The position numbers and the translations under genes are program-made. DNA of 40,660 nucleotides, from assembly GCA_031409815.1 (NCBI GenBank), contig JANNXV010000227.1, positions 1-40,660 on the forward strand, in the 5' to 3' direction. Below are positions 7,842-15,608 of the stretch, piece after piece. The notes under the pieces were generated by a model. It was not told the origin of the DNA. It did not search any database and saw only the letters and a program-made list of their open reading frames with translations. Numbering within the stretch: position 1 is the stretch's first letter; the number at the start of each line of letters is the position of its first letter. Source of the DNA: JANLUX01 sp031409815. GTDB lineage: Bacteria > Bacteroidota > Bacteroidia > AKYH767-A > OLB10.

Positions 7842-8777
7842 ATGAAACCGCATTCACTTAGTTCGATTTTTTTTATAATTATCTATCTGACCATTTCAAT
7901 AGGAGCTTTTGCTCAATATGAAAGCGAAGACGACCCCAATGATCCTGTAAATTTTACAAGGCATAAAGGATTTCATGCAGGCGCTTACTTAGGTGGTTGT
8001 TTTCCAAATAATTATTCTGCTGCTAACTTTGATGGTTATGGTTTTAATGATGAAAACAAAAATAATTTTCAAAACAGCTGGATGAATCAGAAAATTAATT
8101 TTCAATTTGGAGGTGGTAATGGTTTGCCAGATCAAATTGCGCTTGCGCTTGGTGTTGATCAGGGAGCTATTCCAAAAGAGTGGCGTTTTACCGAAAGCGA
8201 TATGCCTACCTATATGAAATATGAATATGGGCTTCTTTTAGGAGTAAATACTCTTTATGCGTTTAATAAAAGAAGTGGGGTGGTATTAAACTTAAACTTT
8301 GTTAAACTAAATGCGACAGGAAGTTTTACCATGCAAGTTGATAAACAATTGAGTTCACCTGCTACGTATGATTCCATTCTTACATTTGGAATTGTTGGAA
8401 CTGAACAACGACTATTGTTTCAACTTGGTTATCAATTCTTACTAACCAAACACCAGAAAACTAATTTTTTTGTAGAAGGAGGCATTAATGTTACTTCAAC
8501 GCAGTTTCTAAAAAACAGCATACAAATCAACAATTTAAATATCGACTTAATTGCAGAATACAATCAGCAGGCTTACCCGGGCTCTACTGCATACGTATAC
8601 CAACCCAGTAAAGCAGGTTTGGGCTATTATGCGGGGTTGGGTTTGGATTTAGTGGTTGGAAAAAGAGTGGTTGGTCAAATAGTTTATCAACCTTCTTATG
8701 AAAAAATTAATATTGGGTACGAACCAAAACTTACACTACAACATTCTGTTGGACTTCGACTTTATTATCGTTTATGA
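7842..8777 (+). CDS. Outer-membrane beta-barrel protein, PorT/OmpA-barrel-like (311 aa)
   Basis: A signal peptide (1-24, ending GAFAQ) is followed by a short acidic segment (ESEDDPNDP), then alternating amphipathic strands: GFHAGAYLGGCF, YEYGLLLGVNTLYAF, GVVLNLNFVKL, RLLFQLGYQFLL, TNFFVEGGINVT, AGLGYYAGLGLDLVVG and the final HSVGLRLYYRL. Ending on an aromatic-rich strand is typical of outer-membrane barrels, and the strand count suggests 8-12 strands. The segment between 60 and 110 (NGLPDQIALALGVDQG) is an unusual non-barrel insert. The gene is divergent from the fibre-subunit cluster and convergent with the 94-aa membrane protein (6-bp gap). Specific function unknown. A role in the neighbouring system is possible but unsupported beyond position. 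Confidence 0.6.
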   Translation: MKPHSLSSIFFIIIYLTISIGAFAQYESEDDPNDPVNFTRHKGFHAGAYLGGCFPNNYSAANFDGYGFNDENKNNFQNSWMNQKINFQFGGGNGLPDQIALALGVDQGAIPKEWRFTESDMPTYMKYEYGLLLGVNTLYAFNKRSGVVLNLNFVKLNATGSFTMQVDKQLSSPATYDSILTFGIVGTEQRLLFQLGYQFLLTKHQKTNFFVEGGINVTSTQFLKNSIQINNLNIDLIAEYNQQAYPGSTAYVYQPSKAGLGYYAGLGLDLVVGKRVVGQIVYQPSYEKINIGYEPKLTLQHSVGLRLYYRL

Positions 8778-8783
8778 GTTGAA

Positions 8784-9068
8784 CTAATTCCACTTTGCAT
8801 CGGAGAAAATCATTACTAATAGAAGTAATCCAAACAATAATGCGGGTATCACTATTGCTAACAGCATAGCATTAGCAATTCTTGGCTTTCCTTTCAGATT
8901 ACAATACCAACTACCTCCAACAATTACAATCAACCCTGCTAATATTGAAAACCATATGCCGATATTAAAAGACGAAACACTTCCATCAAGCAAACCGACT
9001 AAGAAAAAACACACCATTATCGAGCATACTACAACTGCAATTGAAAAAAGCGTTTTAAAAAGTAGCAT
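8784..9068 (-). CDS. Small three-helix membrane protein, unknown function (94 aa)
   Basis: Three hydrophobic segments cover nearly the whole chain: residues 4-27, 35-55 and 68-88, separated by a GSVSSFN loop and a basic NLKGKPR loop. There is no signal-peptide cleavage site, catalytic motif or family signature I recognise. It lies 21 bp after the methyltransferase gene on the same strand, so probably shares its transcript, and is convergent with the OMP gene. Coding status is supported by consistent hydrophobic periodicity and tight packing. Confidence 0.5.
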   Translation of the reverse strand: MLLFKTLFSIAVVVCSIMVCFFLVGLLDGSVSSFNIGIWFSILAGLIVIVGGSWYCNLKGKPRIANAMLLAIVIPALLFGLLLLVMIFSDAKWN

Positions 9069-9089
9069 AGTACTATAAATACTATTTGA

Positions 9090-9989
9090 TTAGTTTCTCA
9101 ATCTGGCAAACACACCTAAAGGTAAAACAGGTCCTGTGGTGCTTTGTAAATACAGTTCGCCACAATCAGCATTTTTACCTGATTTTGGAAATACTTCATT
9201 AATCAGGTTTTGCAATATGAGCGAAGAAAATCCAAGGGAATAAGTGTTCAACACCAAAAAATGTTTGTCTTCCAACAGTTGTGCTACCAATTGCATCATC
9301 TCATTAATATTATCTTCTAATTGCCAGCTCTCTCCATTGGGACCATGACCATAGGCGGGAGGATCAAGAATAATTCCGTGATATTTTTTGCCTCGTTTTA
9401 CTTCACGCTTTACATAGGTCATCGCATCTTCTACCAACCAACGAATATCTTTTAATCCTGAAAGCTCCATATTTTCCTTCGACCAAGTAACCACCTGCTT
9501 AATCGAATCAAGATGGGTAACATCTGCGCCACCCACTTTACTAGCTAAGGTTGCACCGCCTGTGTATGCAAATAGGTTTAATACCCGAGGTTGATTAATA
9601 CCTTGCGACTTTAATATTTCAACACTCTCAAAAATAAAATCCCAGTTAACAGCCTGTTCAGGAAAAATACCAACATGCTTAAACGATGTTAATCCCAATC
9701 TGAAAACAATTTCCTTGTCAACCTTGAACTTCGAACTTTGAACCTTGTACCTTATGTTCCATTGATCGGGCATCTCTCTCAACTTATTCCACAAGCCGGC
9801 CGAACTTGATTTTGCTTTAAACTCCACATGCGCGCGCTGCATCCATTCCTTACGGCTCAGCTTTTTGCTCCATACAGCTTGTGGTTCAGGGCGAATCAAA
9901 ATATATTTTCCAAACCGTTCTAGTTTTTCAAAATCACCACTGTCTATTAATTCATAATCAGGAAAATTTGTGGGTGTTAGTAGCAGCAT
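9090..9989 (-). CDS. Class I SAM-dependent RNA methyltransferase (RlmI/RlmK-like)
   Basis: From ATG at 9989 the protein is 299 aa. The N-terminal part (LIDSGDFEKLERFGKY, then RPEPQAVW) is a small beta domain found in the Bacteroidota members of this family. The Rossmann part carries SAM motif I (VLNLFAYTGGATLA), an acidic residue after the second strand (THLDSI), and motif IV as LDPPAYGHG, the DPPxY-type motif of base methyltransferases, with a C-terminal half matching the PF10672 family. The likely substrate is an rRNA base; the exact site cannot be read from sequence. An in-frame ATG at 10013 would add eight residues (MQVGYFCN), but the start MLLLTPTNFPDYEL fits the family better. It is divergent from gltX with 53 bp between the starts. 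Confidence 0.75.
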   Translation of the reverse strand: MLLLTPTNFPDYELIDSGDFEKLERFGKYILIRPEPQAVWSKKLSRKEWMQRAHVEFKAKSSSAGLWNKLREMPDQWNIRYKVQSSKFKVDKEIVFRLGLTSFKHVGIFPEQAVNWDFIFESVEILKSQGINQPRVLNLFAYTGGATLASKVGGADVTHLDSIKQVVTWSKENMELSGLKDIRWLVEDAMTYVKREVKRGKKYHGIILDPPAYGHGPNGESWQLEDNINEMMQLVAQLLEDKHFLVLNTYSLGFSSLILQNLINEVFPKSGKNADCGELYLQSTTGPVLPLGVFARLRN

Positions 9990-10017
9990 GTTGCAAAAAT
10001 AACCAACTTGCATTTGG

Positions 10018-10025
10018 TATCTTTG
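10018..10025 (+). promoter_or_regulatory. Candidate Bacteroidota -7 promoter element for gltX
   Basis: TATCTTTG matches the Bacteroidota -7 consensus TAnnTTTG exactly and ends 17 bp before the gltX ATG. The nearest TTG upstream (9991-9993) is 24 bp away, longer than the usual spacing of about 19, so the -33 half is weak. The start would give a leader of about 10-15 nt. Confidence 0.4.
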
Positions 10026-10042
10026 GCAACTTAAATTTTGTG

Positions 10043-11623
10043 ATGAATAATAAGAGTATTAGAACCCGTTTTGCGCCCAGTCCAACAGGTCCATTACACA
10101 TGGGCGGTGTGCGTACTGCATTGTATGCTTATTTGTTTGCGCGTAAGCACAATGGTAAATTTATACTACGCATCGAAGACACCGATCAAAGTCGCTATGT
10201 GGAAGGAGCAGAACAATATATTATTGAAGCGCTGACATGGTGTGGCATTGACATGAACGAAGGGGTGCATGTGGGTGGCCCTTATGCACCCTATCGTCAA
10301 TCGGAAAGAAAAGGTTTGGGATATTACCAACATTATGCTGAAAAGCTAATTGCAGGCGGACATGCCTATTATGCTTTTGATACTAATGAAGAATTGGAAA
10401 TCAAAAGAAAAGAAGCCGAAGCAAATAAAACATCCTTTCAATACAACTCACAAACACGTATTGCTTTAAAAAATTCACTCTCGCTTTCGCCTGATGAAAC
10501 GGCAGAACTATTAAAACAAAATGTTCCGCATGTCATTCGTTTAAAAGTGCCGGAAGCCGAAGAAATTACTTTTACGGATATGGTTCGTGGTTTAGTCACT
10601 TTTCATTCATCACAGGTTGATGACAAAGTTTTGATTAAAGCGGACGGAATGCCAACTTATCATCTTGCTCATATAGTGGATGATATTATGATGGAGATAA
10701 CACATGCTATACGTGGTGAAGAATGGTTGCCATCTGCGCCAGCACATATATTAATTTACAACTATTTGGGGTTGCTTGATTCGATGCCACAGTATGCACA
10801 CCTTTCATTATTATTAAAACCTGATGGCAATGGCAAACTCAGCAAACGCGATGGCGATCGATTGGGATTTCCTGTTTTTCCGTTACAATGGACCGATCCT
10901 GTAACTAAGGAAGTTTCTTCCGGTTATCGTGAGCGCGGTTATTATCCCGAAGCGTTTGTAAACATGCTTGCCTTTTTGGGCTGGAATCCGGGAACGGAAC
11001 AAGAATTGTTTTCGATGGAAGAATTGATTGAAGCTTTTTCATTAGAGAAAGTGCACAAAGCAGGCGCAAAGTTCGATCCCGAAAAAACAAAGTGGTTTAA
11101 CCAACAATATCTGCGTAAGCAAAAAAACGAGGACATTGCAGAACGCTTTATTTCGGTAATCAAACAAGAATTAAAATGTGATGAAACAGATTCTCGCTTG
11201 CAACCCGATTATGTTACACAAGCGGTTGCTTTATTAAAAGACCGTGTACATTTTGAAAACGAATTATGGAACACCGGAATTTATTTATTTGTTGCACCTA
11301 CATCGTTTGATGAAACAGTAATTACAAAAAAATGGAACACCGCTGCCGCTAACTTCTTTGATAAACTGATTATTTCTTATAACTCACTAAACGAATTTTC
11401 AGCGACAAGCACCGAAACATGTTTTAAAGAAACGGCAACACAAAATAATTTAAAGCCCGGTGATGTGTTGCAATTGTTCAGGCTAATTATTACAGGAGTT
11501 ACAAACGGTGTTGCATTATTTGAAATGGTTACGCTTCTTGGCAAACAAACCGTGAAAGAACGTATTGAATTTGCTGTTAGAGAAATAAATAATAGTAAAA
11601 ACAAATATCAAGCCCCTTTATAA
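10043..11623 (+). CDS. gltX: Glutamyl-tRNA synthetase
   Basis: This 526-aa protein charges tRNA-Glu with glutamate in the cytoplasm. The class I signature is clear: RFAPSPTGPLHMGGVRTALY (residues 9-28, HMGG in the HIGH position) and KLSKRDGDRLGFP (from residue 265, KMSKS position). ILRIEDTDQSRYVEGAEQY and the C-terminal anticodon-binding helices ending in KERIEFAVREI complete it. The segment DPVTKEVSSGYRERGYYPE is, as far as I recall, a Bacteroidota-type insertion. The frame stays open upstream to 9881, but that would overlap the divergent methyltransferase gene and add 54 non-homologous residues, so ATG at 10043 is chosen. glnS follows after 33 bp. Confidence 0.95.
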   Translation: MNNKSIRTRFAPSPTGPLHMGGVRTALYAYLFARKHNGKFILRIEDTDQSRYVEGAEQYIIEALTWCGIDMNEGVHVGGPYAPYRQSERKGLGYYQHYAEKLIAGGHAYYAFDTNEELEIKRKEAEANKTSFQYNSQTRIALKNSLSLSPDETAELLKQNVPHVIRLKVPEAEEITFTDMVRGLVTFHSSQVDDKVLIKADGMPTYHLAHIVDDIMMEITHAIRGEEWLPSAPAHILIYNYLGLLDSMPQYAHLSLLLKPDGNGKLSKRDGDRLGFPVFPLQWTDPVTKEVSSGYRERGYYPEAFVNMLAFLGWNPGTEQELFSMEELIEAFSLEKVHKAGAKFDPEKTKWFNQQYLRKQKNEDIAERFISVIKQELKCDETDSRLQPDYVTQAVALLKDRVHFENELWNTGIYLFVAPTSFDETVITKKWNTAAANFFDKLIISYNSLNEFSATSTETCFKETATQNNLKPGDVLQLFRLIITGVTNGVALFEMVTLLGKQTVKERIEFAVREINNSKNKYQAPL

Positions 11624-11656
11624 ATTTCCCTTTAAAAATTAATTATCACATTAAAG

Positions 11657-13318
11657 ATGACCACAGAAAAAGGACCCAATTTTTTAGAAGAAATAATTGC
11701 CGAAGACATTAAAAACAAAAAACATGATGGACGTGTGCTGACGCGTTTTCCGCCTGAACCTAACGGTTACCTGCACATGGGCCATGCAACATCTATTTGT
11801 CTAAACTTCGGGCTTGCAAAAGAATTTGGAGGAAAAACAAATCTTCGTTTTGATGATACCAATCCTGAAACAGAAGAAACAGAATTTGTTGAAGGCATCA
11901 AAGCAGATATACGTTGGTTAGGTTTTGAATGGACCAATGAATTTTATGCGTCAGATTATTTTGAAAAACTTTTTGAATTTGCTGTTACGCTAATCAAAAA
12001 AGGATTGGCTTATGTAGATGATTCTTCGGCAGAAGAAATTGCCGCCACCAAAGGAACTCCAACAGAAGCGGGTAAAGAAAGTATTTATCGCAACAGAACC
12101 GTGGAGGAAAATTTGGATCTGTTTACACGGATGCGCAATGGTGAATATAAGGACGGAGAAAAAGTATTACGTGCAAAAATTGATATGGCATCGCCCAATA
12201 TGCTGTTGCGCGATCCGCTCATTTATCGTATCAAACACACTGCCCATCATCGCACCGGAAACAAGTGGTGCATTTATCCGCTTTATGATTTTGCACACGG
12301 ACAAAGTGATTCTATCGAACAGATAACACATTCCATTTGTACATTAGAGTTTGAAGTGCATCGTCCGTTATATGATTGGTTTATTGAGAAGCTCGATATT
12401 TTTCCCAGTCATCAATATGAATTTGCAAGACGCAATCTTTCTTACACCGTAATGAGCAAACGCAAGTTGTTGCAATTGGTAAACGAAAAGCATGTGAACG
12501 GTTGGGATGATCCGCGTATGCCAACAATTACTGCAATGAGAAGACGTGGTTATACGCCTGCAAGTATCCGTAACTTTTGTGACAAGACCGGAATTGCACG
12601 CAGAGAAAACATGATTGATCTTAGCTTACTTGAGTTTTGTGTACGCGAAGATTTGAATAAAACGGCTTCACGCGTGATGGTAGTGCTCGACCCGATTAAA
12701 CTCATCATCACCAATTATCCGAAAAATAAAACAGAATTATTGCCAACAGAAAATAATACCGAAGCAGAAAACGCAGGAACACGAGATTTGAATTTTAGTG
12801 CTGAACTTTGGATTGAGCGCGAAGATTTTATGGAAGAACCACCAAAGAAATTTTTTCGATTAGGTCCCGGCTTGATGGTGAGATTGAAGAGCGCATACAT
12901 TGTTCGTTGTGATGATTTTCATAAAAATGCCGAAGGAAATGTTACAGAAATACAATGCACTTATTTTCCGGAAAGCAAAAGCGGACACGATACAAGTGGC
13001 TTACAAACCAAAGGTGTGATCCATTGGGTGAGTGTTGCACACGCTTTAAATGCAGAAGTGCGTTTATACGATCGTTTATTCAAAGTTGAAAATCCGGCTG
13101 CTGAAGAAGGTGATTTTAAATCATTGTTGAATCCGGATAGCTTACATGTAATCACCAATGCTAAAGCAGAACAATCATTAAAAGAAACAAAAGCAGGAGA
13201 TAAATACCAGTTTATGCGCAAAGGATATTTCTGCACGGACATAGATTCAACTACTGATCATCTTATTTTCAATCGTACTGTTACATTAAAAGATGCCTGG
13301 GCTAAGCAAAATCACTGA
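11657..13318 (+). CDS. glnS: Glutaminyl-tRNA synthetase
   Basis: This 553-aa class I synthetase charges tRNA-Gln directly. It carries FPPEPNGYLHMGHATSICLN (HIGH motif, residues 31-50), LRFDDTNPETEETEFVEGI, the GlnRS-specific PLYDFAHGQSDSIE region with SICTLEFEVHRPLYDWF, and VMSKRKL (KMSKS motif at about 265). The C-terminal anticodon-binding beta-barrels are complete (GVIHWVSVAHALNAEVRLYD through FNRTVTLKDAW). Length is usual for the bacterial enzyme. A direct GlnRS would make transamidation for tRNA-Gln unnecessary here, which fits Bacteroidota. It sits between gltX (33 bp) and folB (51 bp), consistent with cotranscription. Confidence 0.95.
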   Translation: MTTEKGPNFLEEIIAEDIKNKKHDGRVLTRFPPEPNGYLHMGHATSICLNFGLAKEFGGKTNLRFDDTNPETEETEFVEGIKADIRWLGFEWTNEFYASDYFEKLFEFAVTLIKKGLAYVDDSSAEEIAATKGTPTEAGKESIYRNRTVEENLDLFTRMRNGEYKDGEKVLRAKIDMASPNMLLRDPLIYRIKHTAHHRTGNKWCIYPLYDFAHGQSDSIEQITHSICTLEFEVHRPLYDWFIEKLDIFPSHQYEFARRNLSYTVMSKRKLLQLVNEKHVNGWDDPRMPTITAMRRRGYTPASIRNFCDKTGIARRENMIDLSLLEFCVREDLNKTASRVMVVLDPIKLIITNYPKNKTELLPTENNTEAENAGTRDLNFSAELWIEREDFMEEPPKKFFRLGPGLMVRLKSAYIVRCDDFHKNAEGNVTEIQCTYFPESKSGHDTSGLQTKGVIHWVSVAHALNAEVRLYDRLFKVENPAAEEGDFKSLLNPDSLHVITNAKAEQSLKETKAGDKYQFMRKGYFCTDIDSTTDHLIFNRTVTLKDAWAKQNH

Positions 13319-13369
13319 TGGTTTTTTGTGGTATCCGCTTTGTCATGCTTAGGCAAGAACACTGAAAAT

Positions 13370-13732
13370 ATGAAGAACAAAAATCACACAATCCAAATTG
13401 AAGGCATCGAATGTTATGCCTATCACGGTTGTTTAACAGAAGAAACAAAAATCGGTGGCCGTTTTTTGGTGGATATTACTTTGTGTCTTGACTTAACAAA
13501 AGCAATTGCAACCGATGATCTTTCACAAACAGCGGATTACGTGTTGATCCATCAAATTGTTCGTGAACAAATGAATATTACTAGTAAACTGATAGAGCAT
13601 GTTGCAGGGAGAATTTTAGTGAAAATTAAAGCGGCTTATCCTCAATGCTCACAAGTGGTTGTTAAAGTCACCAAATTTAATCCTCCAGTAAACGGACAAA
13701 TTAAAAGGGCGAGTGTGATAATACAAACGTAA
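13370..13732 (+). CDS. folB: Dihydroneopterin aldolase (folate biosynthesis)
   Basis: From ATG at 13370 the protein is 120 aa, the normal size for DHNA, which cleaves 7,8-dihydroneopterin to 6-hydroxymethyl-dihydropterin and glycolaldehyde. Family features seen: IEGIECYAYHGCLTEE near the start (the conserved Y-x-YHG and Glu), FLVDITLCLDLTKA, TADYVLIHQIVRE, SKLIEHVAGRIL, and the C-terminal VKVTKFNPPVNGQIKRASV containing the catalytic-region lysine. A GTG start at 13328 would add 14 residues of no family likeness. It follows glnS closely and precedes three T9SS cargo genes by 55 bp. Confidence 0.9.
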   Translation: MKNKNHTIQIEGIECYAYHGCLTEETKIGGRFLVDITLCLDLTKAIATDDLSQTADYVLIHQIVREQMNITSKLIEHVAGRILVKIKAAYPQCSQVVVKVTKFNPPVNGQIKRASVIIQT

Positions 13733-13787
13733 TTTGTGCAAACACTTTTTTATTGCAACCTTTGTTGCAACCAATAAATAAAACACC

Positions 13788-15590
13788 ATGAAAAAGCCCT
13801 TAACCTTATTATTTTTTTTAATCACCGTAAATTTATCAGCACAACATTATGTGTGGGAAACATTTGGAGGTTATGTTGCACAAGGGACCGCTGAAACCGG
13901 GCAAGCAATGGTTCGTGATAATGCAGGAAATATTTATGTGGCTTCACACATAAATTTTCCGGTAGCACTTCAGGGCGACACTGTTTTTCCTTTAAATCCC
14001 GGACTGAATGATATTTACATTGCCAAGTTCAATCCACAAGGACAGCATATCTGGATTAAAAAATTTGGTGCTGTTGCTAACAGTGATGTGGTTTTAGATA
14101 TGGCCATTGATGATTCGGCAAATCTTTATGTATTTGATCATTCATTTGCCTTTGATATTGTGTTTGAAGATACCGTGGTAATGAATCTTGCCAACGCAAT
14201 TGTTTTCAAATTAGATTCGACAGGGCATTTTAAATGGGCTTCTCAAATTCCGTATTCGCTGAGTTGCGGAAAATTTGCAGCGGTATCCAATAATTATTTA
14301 TTTGTGGAGAGTTGCAGCGGACTTCATAAACTTTCGTTAGACAGTGGAATTATTCAGTCAACACTTACCTATAACATCGGTGGCCCTGCTGGTATGTGTG
14401 TGGCACACAATGGTGATTTAATAATGACTTATCATAATGGTACAAACTCCATTACAATCGGTGGCTTTACCGTAAATAGTATTGCTTCTTCAAACGGAAC
14501 AGGAGGCAATCTCGCTATACTTCGCGTTGACACGGCACTCCAGGTAAAAGCATTTAAAGCTTTTGGTGATTATGTTTCAACTGCGTTTGCTCCCGTTGCA
14601 GCTGACAGCAACAATGTTTATATAACAACTCCATTAAATTTCACAATTTATTTCGGAACAGACAGCATTGTTCCTTTAATTGGAGGTACTTCATGTGCGG
14701 TTTTAAAAATGGATTCCATGCTTAATCCTGTTTTTGCAAAAGAATTATTCAAGTCTAACTTAGTTGAAACCAGCAAACTAATAATTGATAACAATGGAAT
14801 ATATCTGGGAGGAAATTATGGAGCCGCACTTTATTTAAATAATGGCGATTCGCTTCCTCCTGCAAGTAATGAAGATAATCTAATTGTGAAATTTGATTTT
14901 AACGGAAATGCAGTGTATGGTACAGGCAGTGGCAGGGTTGGCGGTACCGACCGTATATATGATTTAGTAAGCGATGGAAATGGCACCGTTTATTTTTCCG
15001 GCTACCAAGGTTCCGACCCAGTATTTGAATGTAACACACCCATCACACACGAAGGAATGGAGTTGGTTGCTTTTAATGATAGTCTATACATTGTTCCATC
15101 ACCATCTATTAATCAAAACGGATTGCTTTTAACCGCCACACCCAACTTTACAGATACTATTCAATGGTATTTGAATGGTGTTGCTATTCCTAGTGCTAAT
15201 AGTCAGCAATACAATGTAACACAAAATGGAATCTACACCGTTGTTTACACAAATCGTTTTAATTGTTCTAAAACCTCAAATTCAATTACGATTAACAATG
15301 TTGGTGTAAATGAAATTGCAAATGAGTTTGGAGTAATGGTTTATCCGAATCCAGTATCGGATGAGTTAATGGTTTCCGGTTTTCAGTTTTCAGTTAATGA
15401 CGAGATAAAAATTGTTGATGTGGTTGGGAAAGAAATTTATTCTGAAACAATCACAAACAAAACTTTAAACCAGGGTCACACTGAGCGAAGTCGAAGTGTC
15501 CAAACCTCAAACCTCTCTGAAGGAATTTATTTTTTAGAGATTATTTCCGTTAACAAAAAATCTGTTTCAAAATTTATAAAATCAAACTAA
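13788..15590 (+). CDS. T9SS-secreted SBBP/beta-propeller-like surface protein (600 aa)
   Basis: A signal peptide (1-19, ending LSAQ) is followed by a long beta-propeller-like region (about 20-430) with recurrent motifs: VRDNAGNIYVA, IYIAKFNPQGQHIWIKKFG, AIDDSANLYV, FKLDSTGHFKWA and VSDGNGTVYFSGY. These match SBBP-type repeats. An Ig-like segment with IQWYLNGVAIP and TQNGIYTVVYTN (about 445-500) comes next. The T9SS type A sorting domain starts at VYPNPVSDELMVSG and ends SKFIKSN, so the protein should be exported through the outer membrane and the tail removed or used for attachment. The ligand is unknown. The sorting domain contains an in-frame REP-like insert at 15474-15501. It is first of three adjacent cargo genes. 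Confidence 0.8.
   Translation: MKKPLTLLFFLITVNLSAQHYVWETFGGYVAQGTAETGQAMVRDNAGNIYVASHINFPVALQGDTVFPLNPGLNDIYIAKFNPQGQHIWIKKFGAVANSDVVLDMAIDDSANLYVFDHSFAFDIVFEDTVVMNLANAIVFKLDSTGHFKWASQIPYSLSCGKFAAVSNNYLFVESCSGLHKLSLDSGIIQSTLTYNIGGPAGMCVAHNGDLIMTYHNGTNSITIGGFTVNSIASSNGTGGNLAILRVDTALQVKAFKAFGDYVSTAFAPVAADSNNVYITTPLNFTIYFGTDSIVPLIGGTSCAVLKMDSMLNPVFAKELFKSNLVETSKLIIDNNGIYLGGNYGAALYLNNGDSLPPASNEDNLIVKFDFNGNAVYGTGSGRVGGTDRIYDLVSDGNGTVYFSGYQGSDPVFECNTPITHEGMELVAFNDSLYIVPSPSINQNGLLLTATPNFTDTIQWYLNGVAIPSANSQQYNVTQNGIYTVVYTNRFNCSKTSNSITINNVGVNEIANEFGVMVYPNPVSDELMVSGFQFSVNDEIKIVDVVGKEIYSETITNKTLNQGHTERSRSVQTSNLSEGIYFLEIISVNKKSVSKFIKSN
15474..15501. repeat. REP-like 28-bp element captured in frame (copy A)
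   Basis: A 28-bp imperfect inverted repeat (ends GGTCACACT and AAGTGTCC around GAGCGAAGTCG) encodes GHTERSRSV inside a T9SS sorting domain. It recurs with one base changed at 17313-17340. Its composition differs from the surrounding AT-rich DNA. From memory, CACTGAGCGAAGTCGAAGTG-type motifs are dispersed in many Bacteroidota genomes. Confidence 0.65.
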
Positions 15591-15608
15591 TATCTAAAAC
15601 AAATAAAA

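Noticed and set aside
9994..10001. TATTTTTG (minus strand) as the promoter of the methyltransferase gene
   Set aside because: It would place the transcript start at or past the chosen ATG (9989), so it is more likely chance.
9881..10042. 54-residue upstream extension of gltX
   Set aside because: It is antisense to the methyltransferase N-terminus, has no synthetase likeness, and the family start MNNKSIRTRFAPSPTG is at 10043.
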